The position numbers were made by a program, and so were the translations under genes. From positions 1 through 25,965 of IMG/VR virus record IMGVR_UViG_3300010885_013691: 25,965 nucleotides of DNA, one strand, 5' to 3'. The notes under the pieces are model-generated. The model ran no database searches. It was not told where the DNA came from and worked only from the letters and a program-made list of their open reading frames with translations. Origin of the DNA: a virus. Positions 9,001 to 16,436 of the stretch are shown in pieces (within the stretch, counting starts at the first letter, position 1; each line of letters starts with the position of its first letter).

Positions 9001-12000
9001 GAGCGCTCTACAACAACGACTACAACTCGTTCCAAGCGGACTTCTACCGCTACCTTCAGAACCTTAGCGACCCTAATGCTATCCCATCCGCTGACCTTTT
9101 TGGTGGCGGTGCTGACGGCGCGGCAAAGCGCAACTTCTTCCACGAAGTCGTAGGCGCCGCTTTACGTCAGGGTGAGGCTCACACCAACGCGCCCCGTCAG
9201 GGCTTTGCTGGAGCCTCTGGTCGTGGAGAATACTTTGTGTATCAGACGCTCCGTTTGGACCGCATGAGCCACGTCACAGTCCGTCCCCATACTGTTCCTT
9301 ACGACCATACTGTTGCCTACGATGGCCTGCGTCTAAACAAGAAACCGCACGAACTTCCGCAGGAGTCAACTCCCAACGGGACTGTTTACAAGCATCCTCT
9401 CGGCTACAACATCATTAAGAGCGGAGCCAAGGTTAAGGTCTATGACCGAAGCAACGAACTCGTAGGAGTTCATGACTCTGTTGAGTCCGCTTCCAATGCG
9501 GTCACGGCTCATAGCGACAGGGTTCATGCCAACCTTACCGAGAAGATTGCCGAGCCTTCTGACTACGCTATCAAGAACGCTGGCAATGGAACCTTTGATG
9601 GTTCTTACAGCGAGACGCGTGGAACCCTTCCCATCAACAAACTTTCTGGCGGCGTCCGCCTTACGGACCCCACCGAACGCGCCAAGGTTGATGCGCTTAA
9701 ACAGAAGATGCAGGGCAAGGATGGATACATCCAGCGCATCATTGTAGACCAAGAAGGCAACGTAATCGAAGGCCAGCATCGCCTTGAAGCCATGCGCGAA
9801 CTTGGGATGAAAGACATTCCTGCCATCATCCTTACCGAGACAATGTCTAAGATGCCAGACGCCAAGCAACTTCTTGAGAAGTTCAAGGATGCCTCTGGAC
9901 TACGTCCTGAACAGTCCCGTCAGATGGTTGAGCATGCCATCAACATCATTGGCAAGGAAGGCGTCCGAGCGCTTAAGAACTATTCCATGCCCGACGAGTT
10001 TGCTGGCGCGTGGAAATCTCTTATTCGCATGATGGATAAGGAACGCGCACCTGACGTCAGCCTTAAGCCCGTAGAAAGCCCTGAAGGCAATTCGCGTCGA
10101 GACTTTGCAGATGCCCGCGATGAAGTTGCATTTAAGCGCTTTGCAAAGGGGACCGAGATTGTCGACCCAGCAGACGACGCGGCCTCTTACATTGACGTTT
10201 TTGGTAACATGGCACCGCTTCCAAGCGGAACGGCAAGTTCCAAAAACCTGATGGGAAAAACATTCTCAAAGGGCGGAACGTTTTTTGCTTATCATGGCTC
10301 TACAAGCCGCCGCCGCTTTGGAACGCTTCGCACAGAACTAACACCAGAACAGTCGTATTGGGCGCGCAAAGGTAGCACAGACTCCTCAATGGGAACTCAT
10401 TATACCAATGACGAGGTCCTTGCGACAAACTTTACGTTACGCAAAATCGACAAAGATGGCGCTGGTTATGCTTGGCGTCGTGACAAAGACGGAGATTTTG
10501 AAACCTCAGGTCCAAGCGGTAAGGGTGGACAGTTGTATAAAGTGGCCGTTCGGATGGATAGCCCGTTCTACTTTGACAACGAAGTAACCATGAAGTTGGA
10601 AATTGATGCCGCAGGCGGCGCCGAAAAGTTAAAGGAAAAACTTAAAGAGATGGGTCATGATGGCATCATCTACCGCATTGAAGCCGAAGTCCGCGACCAG
10701 CAGAAAAAACTGCGTGGAGATTTTGGCGTTAAAGATGCTCCTGATTTTGCCAACCAGTATCTGATGGAAGATGTGTTTGGCTACATTCCCTTCGACGCCA
10801 AAAAAGTAAAGGACGTCGAAAACAACAAGGGCACCTATGACCCTAAGAGCGACCAAATCAACATGAAGCCCGTTGAGGAAGGCGCCAATCCTCCTCGTAG
10901 CATCAAAGAACTCGTCGCCGAACAGGGCGCTAACTTTGACCCTAAATCTCTTGTTGGCTCCATCATCCGCTATAACGCTGACCGAACAGGTGAGACGCCT
11001 CAATACTCGCGCATCCTTGATTACGGACAGAACAAGAACGGCCACTTCTTTAAGATTATCAAGGAGGACGTTTATCAGGAAATCCTAAGCAACAGACTTA
11101 CTGGACGAGCCCTTGACATGGCAATCAAGGATGCAACCAACATGTTTGGTGGTAACAAGAATGAGCCTTACAAGACTGTTCCAGAACTGACCAAGTGGCT
11201 TGGACGTATCTACGATGAAGCCCAACTACCCAAGGAAGGCGCTGAAGCCGCGGCTCCCGTCCGTCCTGTTCTTGACAACATCGACGTTCAGAAGATGCGT
11301 GACACGCTTACCGATGCCGAAAGCGTAATTGATGGCGTAGACTTTGGAAAGGAAGCCAGCACCATCCTTTACGGGAACAAGTCTGGCTCTAAGAAGGGCG
11401 CCATGAAGTCGATGAACGAGGCTATGGATGCCTTTGAAAAGGCTACTACCCCTGAGGCCCGACAGGAAGCCATCCAGCAAATCCAAGAGGCTGTTGAAGA
11501 AATCACGCAACTGCGCGATGAACTTCAAGATACGCAGGACCGCTCTGAGGCGTTTGAGAACACCGAAGGATACCAGCGTCGCGAAGCCCAGATTGAAGCG
11601 CTTGATGAAGCCGTCCAGTCTTTTGAGGACGCCCTGACGCCCGACGAACCTGACGCTGGCACCGCTACCCCTGACGCACCGCGAGCCAGCATGAAGCCCT
11701 ACGAGGGCAATGCTGATGAGATGCCTAATCAGAACATGCCGTCTGAAGTGTTTAGCGTCCTTGAACGTGCCAACGGACGGACACCTGAAGAACTAAAAGA
11801 ACGTAGTGAAGAACTACGTCGCCTTGGCATGAAGAACCCTGCTGTTGCGGCTCTTATGACTGAGGTTGAAAGGCTCAACAAGTTGCTTCCAAGCGGAAAG
11901 AGTGGAGGCATGACGTTGGACTTTGCCGACCTTATCACGCGACTTTCAAACAAGTTTCGCAACTCAGCAAAAGACCCGTCTGGAAACATCGTCGATAGCG

Positions 12001-14042
12001 GAGGCTATGTAGACTATCAGAGTTTTGGCATCAACGACTTTAGCGAGTTAAACAAGACGTATCGCGGAGTAATTAACGAGATAGCCACGCGACTCATTGA
12101 CCTTAACAAGATTTACGCAAGGTGGATTACTGACCAGCAACGTTCTCCAACCCGTCCTATGGACGCCTCAAGTTTGCGCGGCGTAGGCGGTGTAGATTTG
12201 GAAACAAAAATGACGAAGTTGAACGAGGAGTTGAGCGCCCTTCGTCACGCTATGGCTGTTGCCAAAATACCTATCTCTGTTCGTCAGATGGTTCACGCTA
12301 TGTCAATGGGAGGAAGGATGCAAAAGATTACTTCGGGCGCCGTTGCGCATCCGAACGGAGGTCTTGATGCGTTGCACACAAAAAACAAACACCTGTTGTT
12401 TGCAGACCAAGCCTACATTAGCGGGTTACATCCCGGCCGAGAACCAGTCACGCATTTCATGATACTTGCCGCTTGTGAGGTTCAGGGCGGAATGGATGGC
12501 GCTACTGCCAACATGTATCGAAGGATGCTTACCACTCCGACACTCAATAGTCGTGGTTCTGTTTATTCCAATGTGCCAAGCAAGCCGCTGTTGCTTGAGG
12601 AGGCAAGTTTCAAGGGTGGCTCAATGCACTACTCTCAGAACAAAGAGGGCATCAACATCCCTATCTCTGGCTACACATACCTTCCCGAACTGGGCCTTAG
12701 AAATGCCACCTCAATTTCGGACAAAAATCTACGAGTTCACTCAGGACAAGATACGTTTGCTGGCGTAATGCTACATGAGATTGGACACTCTTGGCAACTT
12801 GACCGACTTGACTCTGTTCGTCGTGGAAGCACTACATTCCTTAACCGAGCAAATCAGGGAGGAGAGATTAAGAGACTTGCCGTTAATGACGTTGAAAGAA
12901 ACATGGGGGCCTTCCTTCGTCATGAACCTTATGAGGTTAATGGATTAACAATAAAAGCAGACCATGACGGAGTTGCTTGGTTTGACGGAGTTAATCTTTG
13001 GTTAGACTACTTTGAAACAAACCCCAAAGCCATGCGCGATGTAGACATGGCTTTGCTTACCAAACTTTGCGTCGCAAAGTTCTGGAAAGAGTCGGCTCAA
13101 AAAGTTCTTAAAGACCCAGCCAATCCTAAAGACGGAACGATTTGGCAATACTACAAGAAAACCAAGTTAATTGGTGTTCAGAACAACAGCCGTTCCTCTA
13201 ACAAGGGTATTTATCATTGGTCTACGATGGCTGAGTTCATGACAGGCATCCACACCAACGTCGCGCAGATGAAGGACTTGGCCAAGATTGACAGGGTTGA
13301 CATGGGCAAGGCTCAAGCAATTTTTGACTTTGTTAAAACCGAGATAATGAAGTCTGCGGGCCAGAACAGCGCCGCTTATCAGAACGCTTTTGCTCAGGGC
13401 CTTGATTACGCAAATACGGCAAACGGAATTAGCACAGGCGACCCCAAGGCTTTTGCTCAGATTACGGACATTATGGTAGCCATGATGATTGCTACATCTG
13501 GCGTCCGCCCCGAGTCGATTGGAGAGGGTTCATTTAAGGGTGGAGGTGCGTATAAAGCCGCCAGCGGTAAGTCTAATGCTCCTCCGACTGGCCCGCCTGC
13601 TGGCGGCGCCGCACCTGCCCCCGCACCTGCACCAGCGCCTGCACCAGCGCCCGCCCCTGCCCCTGCCCCTGCACCAGCCCCTGCGCCTGCACCCGCGCCA
13701 GCGCCAGCCCCTGCACCAGCACCTGCCCCCGCCCCTGCGCCTCCTCGGCCAGCCCCTGCGCCTGCTCCCGTTCCTCCGCCCCAGCCAGCCCCTGCTCCCG
13801 CACCAGCGCCTGCGCCTAACCCCCTGCCCGGAAATCCGAACAAGCAACCGCCTATCATCTGGCGCTCTTGGACAAATGATACTACCGAAAACGGCTCTAT
13901 CTTCAAAAACGCCGTGGGGTATAGCATCGTCTACCTTGCAGGTAAGAAGTTCAGGCTCTACAACCCTCAGAACGCGCTCATGGGCATCTACAATGACATT
14001 GAGGAAGCCAAGAAGCGTGTCCGTCGAGACGAACCAAAGTGA
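6057..14042 (+). CDS. Giant polyvalent virion protein (2 x HExxH, ParB-like, ART-like)
   Basis: 2661 residues. Order: hydrophobic and Gly-rich segments (about 200-240 and 400-440) suited to membrane insertion; a metallopeptidase-like HELFH at 574-578 with a downstream Glu pair at 674-675; a 47-residue module at 1107-1153; a ParB/sulfiredoxin-like domain about 1190-1265 with G-Q-H-R at 1239-1242; an ADP-ribosyltransferase-like domain about 1405-1600 (YHGS at 1412-1415, a GHDGIIYR block, and GTYDP at 1592-1596, as in ART-PolyVal domains); a coiled coil about 1788-1858; a second HEIGH site at 2240-2244; a Pro-Ala tract about 2516-2592; and a second copy of the module at 2612-2659. This mix is the hallmark of polyvalent proteins, which accompany phage DNA into cells. 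As third gene of the ejection cassette it is likely packaged and ejected. Activities are inferred from motifs. Confidence 0.8.
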   Translation: MAELYSNPPREVALGGPLAFNGQQQSEEQAFLATLNPEERAAAEAELAAPITGDELADIMSQNPRYKPTYEEYGLYKDWMKKKEVDVIGAFTDGFGQVLNDLSNAVSAGWEADDKLAKALPTVFEGFARGTRDFYGMLAQSQDPNSVLFKFKNVLMGDGSDPEAEYKQFLEAREFNATSMDIMGGKLNASQLAGIQIDPSMVIPEVAQALSYIADPTLFIPAGAVGAVAKAGAKAIGAGHFAEKIIAAAGRASVMKDLVMGGALRVAGTPLEFVGRAVSGTIDGAVSRGSGLFGDLVGMTPQAFEQTVKGAGLAGTAFRVPGLSMVSDAYYVGNAAAGVGETLGAVGRQIMNKPRGILSYAGRALKEEAAHLSPQAKRMLQIIDTVDPVFGYAYAAAEGAIEGSIIGAGLGGLAGGLEGAAAGAGSGSALGAIGGTIGRGLTDVVKEHTRIQADMVIEGLKDTDQTQHGAMTLLRQLGQIHDKSYDHIIVGLDTVAPGARLHMHDGASFEAYLQQNKLVDKFDPDRKNRITRGEDPKNPTMYHQWEGFVIQETAGHATDIYINTDWASKNAIGHELFHGIMRSSVHAKNFTDAVRRSFIGERGPNGEVLKGAEVAPAETHEMFKRYIEAEYKDPASRKAKMDQLDAAIKEWETKGSLISESGLEGRAVLENLSEEFGAYYFNHWLDDQPPDYLFYGGKLPGLRGVIENVKLGWLDWTEARLKSSTNGFDFSKEVIDAQTGKPRKAYLDEVFRPGSGRVKRSSLEYLMRDLVRAASGVERGDIIDLNGMTPEQRGRFMDVHGLDGLFRRDPAGGARETSEAQMRRENQARVKGIIDVLGTMQATDRSSKTITQTDGTISIVGNLNDAELGQIVRAGHMTQALADKYAMFRKISENKGKTDNVVQVNYWGETFERGSGASPRRARRGAGDAVPMTRRVLVPFGMETEIVLKPNGDFVLGLRSASLDYNNLQKRSQAVYDQPQARALYNNDYNSFQADFYRYLQNLSDPNAIPSADLFGGGADGAAKRNFFHEVVGAALRQGEAHTNAPRQGFAGASGRGEYFVYQTLRLDRMSHVTVRPHTVPYDHTVAYDGLRLNKKPHELPQESTPNGTVYKHPLGYNIIKSGAKVKVYDRSNELVGVHDSVESASNAVTAHSDRVHANLTEKIAEPSDYAIKNAGNGTFDGSYSETRGTLPINKLSGGVRLTDPTERAKVDALKQKMQGKDGYIQRIIVDQEGNVIEGQHRLEAMRELGMKDIPAIILTETMSKMPDAKQLLEKFKDASGLRPEQSRQMVEHAINIIGKEGVRALKNYSMPDEFAGAWKSLIRMMDKERAPDVSLKPVESPEGNSRRDFADARDEVAFKRFAKGTEIVDPADDAASYIDVFGNMAPLPSGTASSKNLMGKTFSKGGTFFAYHGSTSRRRFGTLRTELTPEQSYWARKGSTDSSMGTHYTNDEVLATNFTLRKIDKDGAGYAWRRDKDGDFETSGPSGKGGQLYKVAVRMDSPFYFDNEVTMKLEIDAAGGAEKLKEKLKEMGHDGIIYRIEAEVRDQQKKLRGDFGVKDAPDFANQYLMEDVFGYIPFDAKKVKDVENNKGTYDPKSDQINMKPVEEGANPPRSIKELVAEQGANFDPKSLVGSIIRYNADRTGETPQYSRILDYGQNKNGHFFKIIKEDVYQEILSNRLTGRALDMAIKDATNMFGGNKNEPYKTVPELTKWLGRIYDEAQLPKEGAEAAAPVRPVLDNIDVQKMRDTLTDAESVIDGVDFGKEASTILYGNKSGSKKGAMKSMNEAMDAFEKATTPEARQEAIQQIQEAVEEITQLRDELQDTQDRSEAFENTEGYQRREAQIEALDEAVQSFEDALTPDEPDAGTATPDAPRASMKPYEGNADEMPNQNMPSEVFSVLERANGRTPEELKERSEELRRLGMKNPAVAALMTEVERLNKLLPSGKSGGMTLDFADLITRLSNKFRNSAKDPSGNIVDSGGYVDYQSFGINDFSELNKTYRGVINEIATRLIDLNKIYARWITDQQRSPTRPMDASSLRGVGGVDLETKMTKLNEELSALRHAMAVAKIPISVRQMVHAMSMGGRMQKITSGAVAHPNGGLDALHTKNKHLLFADQAYISGLHPGREPVTHFMILAACEVQGGMDGATANMYRRMLTTPTLNSRGSVYSNVPSKPLLLEEASFKGGSMHYSQNKEGINIPISGYTYLPELGLRNATSISDKNLRVHSGQDTFAGVMLHEIGHSWQLDRLDSVRRGSTTFLNRANQGGEIKRLAVNDVERNMGAFLRHEPYEVNGLTIKADHDGVAWFDGVNLWLDYFETNPKAMRDVDMALLTKLCVAKFWKESAQKVLKDPANPKDGTIWQYYKKTKLIGVQNNSRSSNKGIYHWSTMAEFMTGIHTNVAQMKDLAKIDRVDMGKAQAIFDFVKTEIMKSAGQNSAAYQNAFAQGLDYANTANGISTGDPKAFAQITDIMVAMMIATSGVRPESIGEGSFKGGGAYKAASGKSNAPPTGPPAGGAAPAPAPAPAPAPAPAPAPAPAPAPAPAPAPAPAPAPAPAPAPAPPRPAPAPAPVPPPQPAPAPAPAPAPNPLPGNPNKQPPIIWRSWTNDTTENGSIFKNAVGYSIVYLAGKKFRLYNPQNALMGIYNDIEEAKKRVRRDEPK
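13602..13830 (+). repeat. Pro-Ala low-complexity tract in the giant gene
   Basis: About 75 residues alternate Ala and Pro almost without interruption, coded by mixed GCN and CCN codons. Such tracts form stiff, extended linkers. It joins the second metallopeptidase-like half to the C-terminal 47-residue module. The synonymous-codon variety argues for selection on the protein sequence and not simple recent slippage. The opposite strand carries a long Gly-Ala frame that is only its shadow. Confidence 0.9.
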
Positions 14043-14449
14043 ACAAGGACTTTTATCTTTCCGCCTATCCTTATCAGGAAACTGATAGGCAAGGGAGCAG
14101 TCCCTATTCAAGTGGGCTTCAATTTGAATACAGGCCGTCGTTTACAGACGTCTCACTACAAGGCGGATACCAGAAGGGTCAGTATAGGGCTGGTGAACAA
14201 ACCAGCAGTTACAATCTTGGGGTAAGTGTCCCCATCGTCCCCAATAGCCTTCATGCTTTATATGGCATCAATGGATATGATGTTCGTAACTCGCAGGCTG
14301 GCCAGAACTACCGCGGAGTTAGTCCTTCTATTGGGCTTAACTACACAACCCCGCTATGGCAGGGTTCTGGCTGGAATATGAACGCCAGCATGAACAAGCA
14401 AGGTCAGCAAAAGCCATCATACAACATTGGCCTTAGCAGGACATACTGA
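14039..14449 (+). CDS. Small beta-barrel-like protein, no signal peptide
   Basis: 136 residues from a GTG start overlapping the TGA of the giant gene (GTGA). The protein is a series of alternating polar/hydrophobic strands joined by Gly/Ser/Gln turns (for example GLQFEYRPSF, DVSLQGGY, YNLGVSVPI, GLNYTTPLW, WNMNASM) and ends in a strand with a terminal aromatic (YNIGLSRTY). That is the texture of a 7- or 8-stranded outer-membrane barrel, yet there is no Sec signal. Its position directly after the ejection proteins and before the holin suggests either a virion-delivered barrel or a lysis/host-surface role. No homologue is recognised; the fold is inferred from strand pattern only. Confidence 0.7.
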   Translation: MNKDFYLSAYPYQETDRQGSSPYSSGLQFEYRPSFTDVSLQGGYQKGQYRAGEQTSSYNLGVSVPIVPNSLHALYGINGYDVRNSQAGQNYRGVSPSIGLNYTTPLWQGSGWNMNASMNKQGQQKPSYNIGLSRTY

Positions 14450-14451
14450 CC

Positions 14452-14760
14452 ATGAACAGCGATTACGATTACGCGGCCGCCATAGCGGACTTTAAGCGCG
14501 GAGGCTGGATTACCGCGTTGTTCGGTGGCGCTGGTATGCTGGCTCGGTTGCTTATCAGCGACAAGAAGCACCCAGCCTTTTGGTGGATTAGGCGCATCCT
14601 TGCCTCTATCATCATAGGCATCCTTTCCTACTTTGCTCTTTGGAACGTAGAGATGGCTGGCATCTATAAATCATGCCTGCTGACGTTCTCTGGCATGGCG
14701 GGTCCAGAGGTCATTGATGCTGTGCTTTCAAGGTTAAACAAAGCCAAGTCAAATGACTAA
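14452..14760 (+). CDS. Holin, LydA-like
   Basis: 102 residues with three hydrophobic segments: about residues 18-36 (GGWITALFGGAGMLARLLI), 45-65 (a run starting WWIRRILASIIIG) and 70-95 (containing CLLTFSGMAGPEVIDAVL). Charged residues sit between them (SDKKH, RR) and the tail is basic (SRLNKAKSND). Size and the pattern of a Gly-Gly first helix, an Arg-Arg turn and a third helix with G-x-x-G resemble LydA-type phage holins, which make the inner-membrane lesion that starts lysis. It is followed, with an 8-nt overlap (ATGACTAA), by a lipoprotein with coiled coil, another likely lysis gene. ATG at 14452 is 2 nt after the preceding stop. Confidence 0.7.
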   Translation: MNSDYDYAAAIADFKRGGWITALFGGAGMLARLLISDKKHPAFWWIRRILASIIIGILSYFALWNVEMAGIYKSCLLTFSGMAGPEVIDAVLSRLNKAKSND

Positions 14761-15526
14761 GGTCTATCTGGCCTTTCTCCTTGTCCTGCTGACGGGATGC
14801 GCAACCTCCGCACCCAAGGTGGAGGTCAAAGAAATCGTCAAGATAGTAGACAATCCTGAGAAGGATGCCTACATCGACAGGGTCGAGCATGAGGCTTCTG
14901 AAGCCGCCGCCGCCCTAATTGTTGTCCAGCCTGCGGTCAAAGGTCCCCAAGCCAAACTTGTTGAACTGACCAAAGACCGCATGGCTGGGCTTAAAAAACC
15001 GAGCGCGGAGCAGGTTCAGAAGTATGAGAAGGCTTTGGTAGATGAAGCGGCTATGAAAGCCGAACAGGACAAGGCACGAAAAGTCGACGAGGAGACAACC
15101 AAACTTTACGAGCGGGTCGAGAAAGTAGACTCGGAGAACAAGGACCTGAAAGAAAAGGTCCGCCTTATGGAAGAACAGAGACAGGCCGAGATACGCGCCG
15201 AAGCCTACGAGGACCTCCGAGACACCTGTCTGCTCCTTTGCACCATCCTTGTAGTGGCGGGCGTAGGCATAGCCCTTATCGGCTATTGGATGAGTAAGGG
15301 CATCAAGGCTGGAGTCCTTGTAACCATGGCTGGCATTGGTGTTGGCGCCGCTCCCTTGGTCATTCAGGACGTCGTCGAGGCGCCTTGGTTCAAATGGACT
15401 GTCGGAGGCGTCGTCCTTGCGGGCATCGCCTATGGCATCTACGAACTCTTTGACACGGATAAGCAAGTCAGGCGAAAAAAGGCCAACGTGCTACCCGATG
15501 TAGTTGGTTCACGGGAACAAGGATAA
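14753..15526 (+). CDS. Lipoprotein with coiled coil and membrane segments (spanin candidate)
   Basis: 257 residues. The N-terminus is a lipoprotein signal with lipobox LTGC (Cys16). Residues about 30-150 are charged helix and coiled coil (EEQRQAEIRAEAYEDLRD at the end). Three hydrophobic segments follow: about 159-180 (LLLCTILVVAGVG), 186-208 (VLVTMAGIGVGAAPLV) and 214-233 (WTVGGVVLAGIAYGIYELF). An outer-membrane lipid anchor plus a periplasmic coiled coil plus inner-membrane helices is the layout of a one-piece spanin (T1 gp11 type), which fuses the envelope membranes at lysis. The extra helices are unusual for that class. It overlaps the holin by 8 nt and its last 59 nt overlap the convergent nuclease gene. 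Function is inferred from topology and holin linkage. Confidence 0.6.
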   Translation: MTKVYLAFLLVLLTGCATSAPKVEVKEIVKIVDNPEKDAYIDRVEHEASEAAAALIVVQPAVKGPQAKLVELTKDRMAGLKKPSAEQVQKYEKALVDEAAMKAEQDKARKVDEETTKLYERVEKVDSENKDLKEKVRLMEEQRQAEIRAEAYEDLRDTCLLLCTILVVAGVGIALIGYWMSKGIKAGVLVTMAGIGVGAAPLVIQDVVEAPWFKWTVGGVVLAGIAYGIYELFDTDKQVRRKKANVLPDVVGSREQG

Positions 15527-15878
15527 CCTCGGATGTTGCGTCGTCCCCACCCCTGCACACGCGGGCCCCGAACTTGTTTGGGTCGCGGTAGACAGCGCGC
15601 AGGAACTCGCGCAACTCTTGGACGCGGAAAAGATAAGCCATCACGGCCTGCCCGCGCTCGCTAAAAATATGTAGCCAATAGTCAGATTGAGTGACGGCTA
15701 TGCCTGATGCCTTGTCGCGCGAGCGAAACTCAAAGACCGCGTTGCCCGTCTCCATCCAAGTATCGCGCTCGGTTTTTACTTCAACCTTGGCCATGTCGGT
15801 CCCAAGCCAGATGAGCCATCGTTCGCCTTGCTGGCCGAACTGAAGGTCCGCATCAAACTTAGGGTTCCAGCCAGCCAT
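15468..15878 (-). CDS. PD-(D/E)XK-type phage nuclease-like protein
   Basis: 136 residues. The N-terminal half has the restriction-nuclease pattern: an acidic strand with a Gln/Gly-Glu block (KFDADLQFGQQGE) then a strand with E-x-K (KVEVKTERD), then ETGNAVFEFRSRDKASG, and an IAVTQSDYW strand-turn. I recognise this as a common phage family with the GQxGE ... VEVKxxRD ... SGI layout. It likely cuts or resolves DNA, but specificity is unknown. Last gene of the minus-strand replication operon; its ATG overlaps the preceding stop (TGATG). The 3' 59 nt overlap the convergent lipoprotein gene, in opposite orientation. Confidence 0.6.
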   Translation of the reverse strand: MAGWNPKFDADLQFGQQGERWLIWLGTDMAKVEVKTERDTWMETGNAVFEFRSRDKASGIAVTQSDYWLHIFSERGQAVMAYLFRVQELREFLRAVYRDPNKFGARVCRGGDDATSEVILVPVNQLHRVARWPFFA

Positions 15879-16138
15879 CAGACAAGCGAGCCTTCAATGG
15901 CGTTCCACATGGCAAGGCGTTCCTCCTCGGTAAACACATGACCCTTGGTGTGCAGTTCCAGCGCGCTCATAACCGCGGACCGAAGGCGGTAGTTGTTGTT
16001 GAGTAGGACCTTCACGCTTTCCTGTTCCTGCTTGAGAAGTTCTTTGAGCGCAAGTTCCTTAGCCTCAAGCGTTTTGATTTGCAGGTCTTTCATGTCAAGC
16101 GCGAGGTTGACGACGTGGAGTGGAATGAGGTTAGACAT
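15878..16138 (-). CDS. Small helical protein, function unknown
   Basis: 86 residues. I start it at the ATG at 16138, 1 nt after the upstream gene's TAA; a longer frame to 16228 exists but would overlap the neighbour by about 90 nt. The middle (residues about 15-45, with KDLQIKTLEAKELALKELL) is a charged amphipathic helix suitable for a coiled coil, followed by a second helical segment and VFTEEERLAMWNAIEG. No named family is recognised. It is co-transcribed with the recombination genes and its stop overlaps the next start by 1 nt. Confidence 0.65.
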   Translation of the reverse strand: MSNLIPLHVVNLALDMKDLQIKTLEAKELALKELLKQEQESVKVLLNNNYRLRSAVMSALELHTKGHVFTEEERLAMWNAIEGSLV

Positions 16139-16139
16139 G

Positions 16140-16436
16140 TTATTCAATAGTTCCGATAAAAACGGGTGTGCGCTCTCCAACGAAAGCGCAATAGATGTTG
16201 AAGTGGGCATACTCGTTGGCCTCGTCATAGTCCCACTTGTTTTTTTTCATGAGTATCTTTACCACCTTCTGTTTGTCGTAGACGATGCGGAATGGTTCGC
16301 TGTCGTCGAAGTATCCAATGATAGCCTCGTCAAGCCCGTCGGCAAACAGGAGACTTGCGTCTCCCGTCTGCTCGACAAGGTCCTTGCGGATGTTCCGTTT
16401 AGAACGGGACGTCGTCTTGTGGGGCTTCAGCGGCAT
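16140..16436 (-). CDS. Small phage protein of the DEAIIGY family, function unknown
   Basis: 98 residues from the ATG at 16436; an alternative ATG at 16472 is also in frame. The conserved-looking core runs LDEAIIGYFDD, a strand (FRIVYDKQKVVKILM), then a helix-turn (WDYDEANEYAHFNI) and a final strand (YCAFVGERTPVFIGTI). I recognise this as a frequent small hypothetical of phage replication regions with no known function. The first 13 or so codons overlap the 3' end of the ERF gene in another frame, so the true start may be nearer the core; no ribosome-binding sequence helps to decide. Confidence 0.6.
   Translation of the reverse strand: MPLKPHKTTSRSKRNIRKDLVEQTGDASLLFADGLDEAIIGYFDDSEPFRIVYDKQKVVKILMKKNKWDYDEANEYAHFNIYCAFVGERTPVFIGTIE

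Noticed and set aside
13457-13927. Minus-strand frame of Gly-Ala repeats
   Set aside because: It is the mirror of the Pro-Ala tract of the giant gene; the flanks carry no protein-like sequence.
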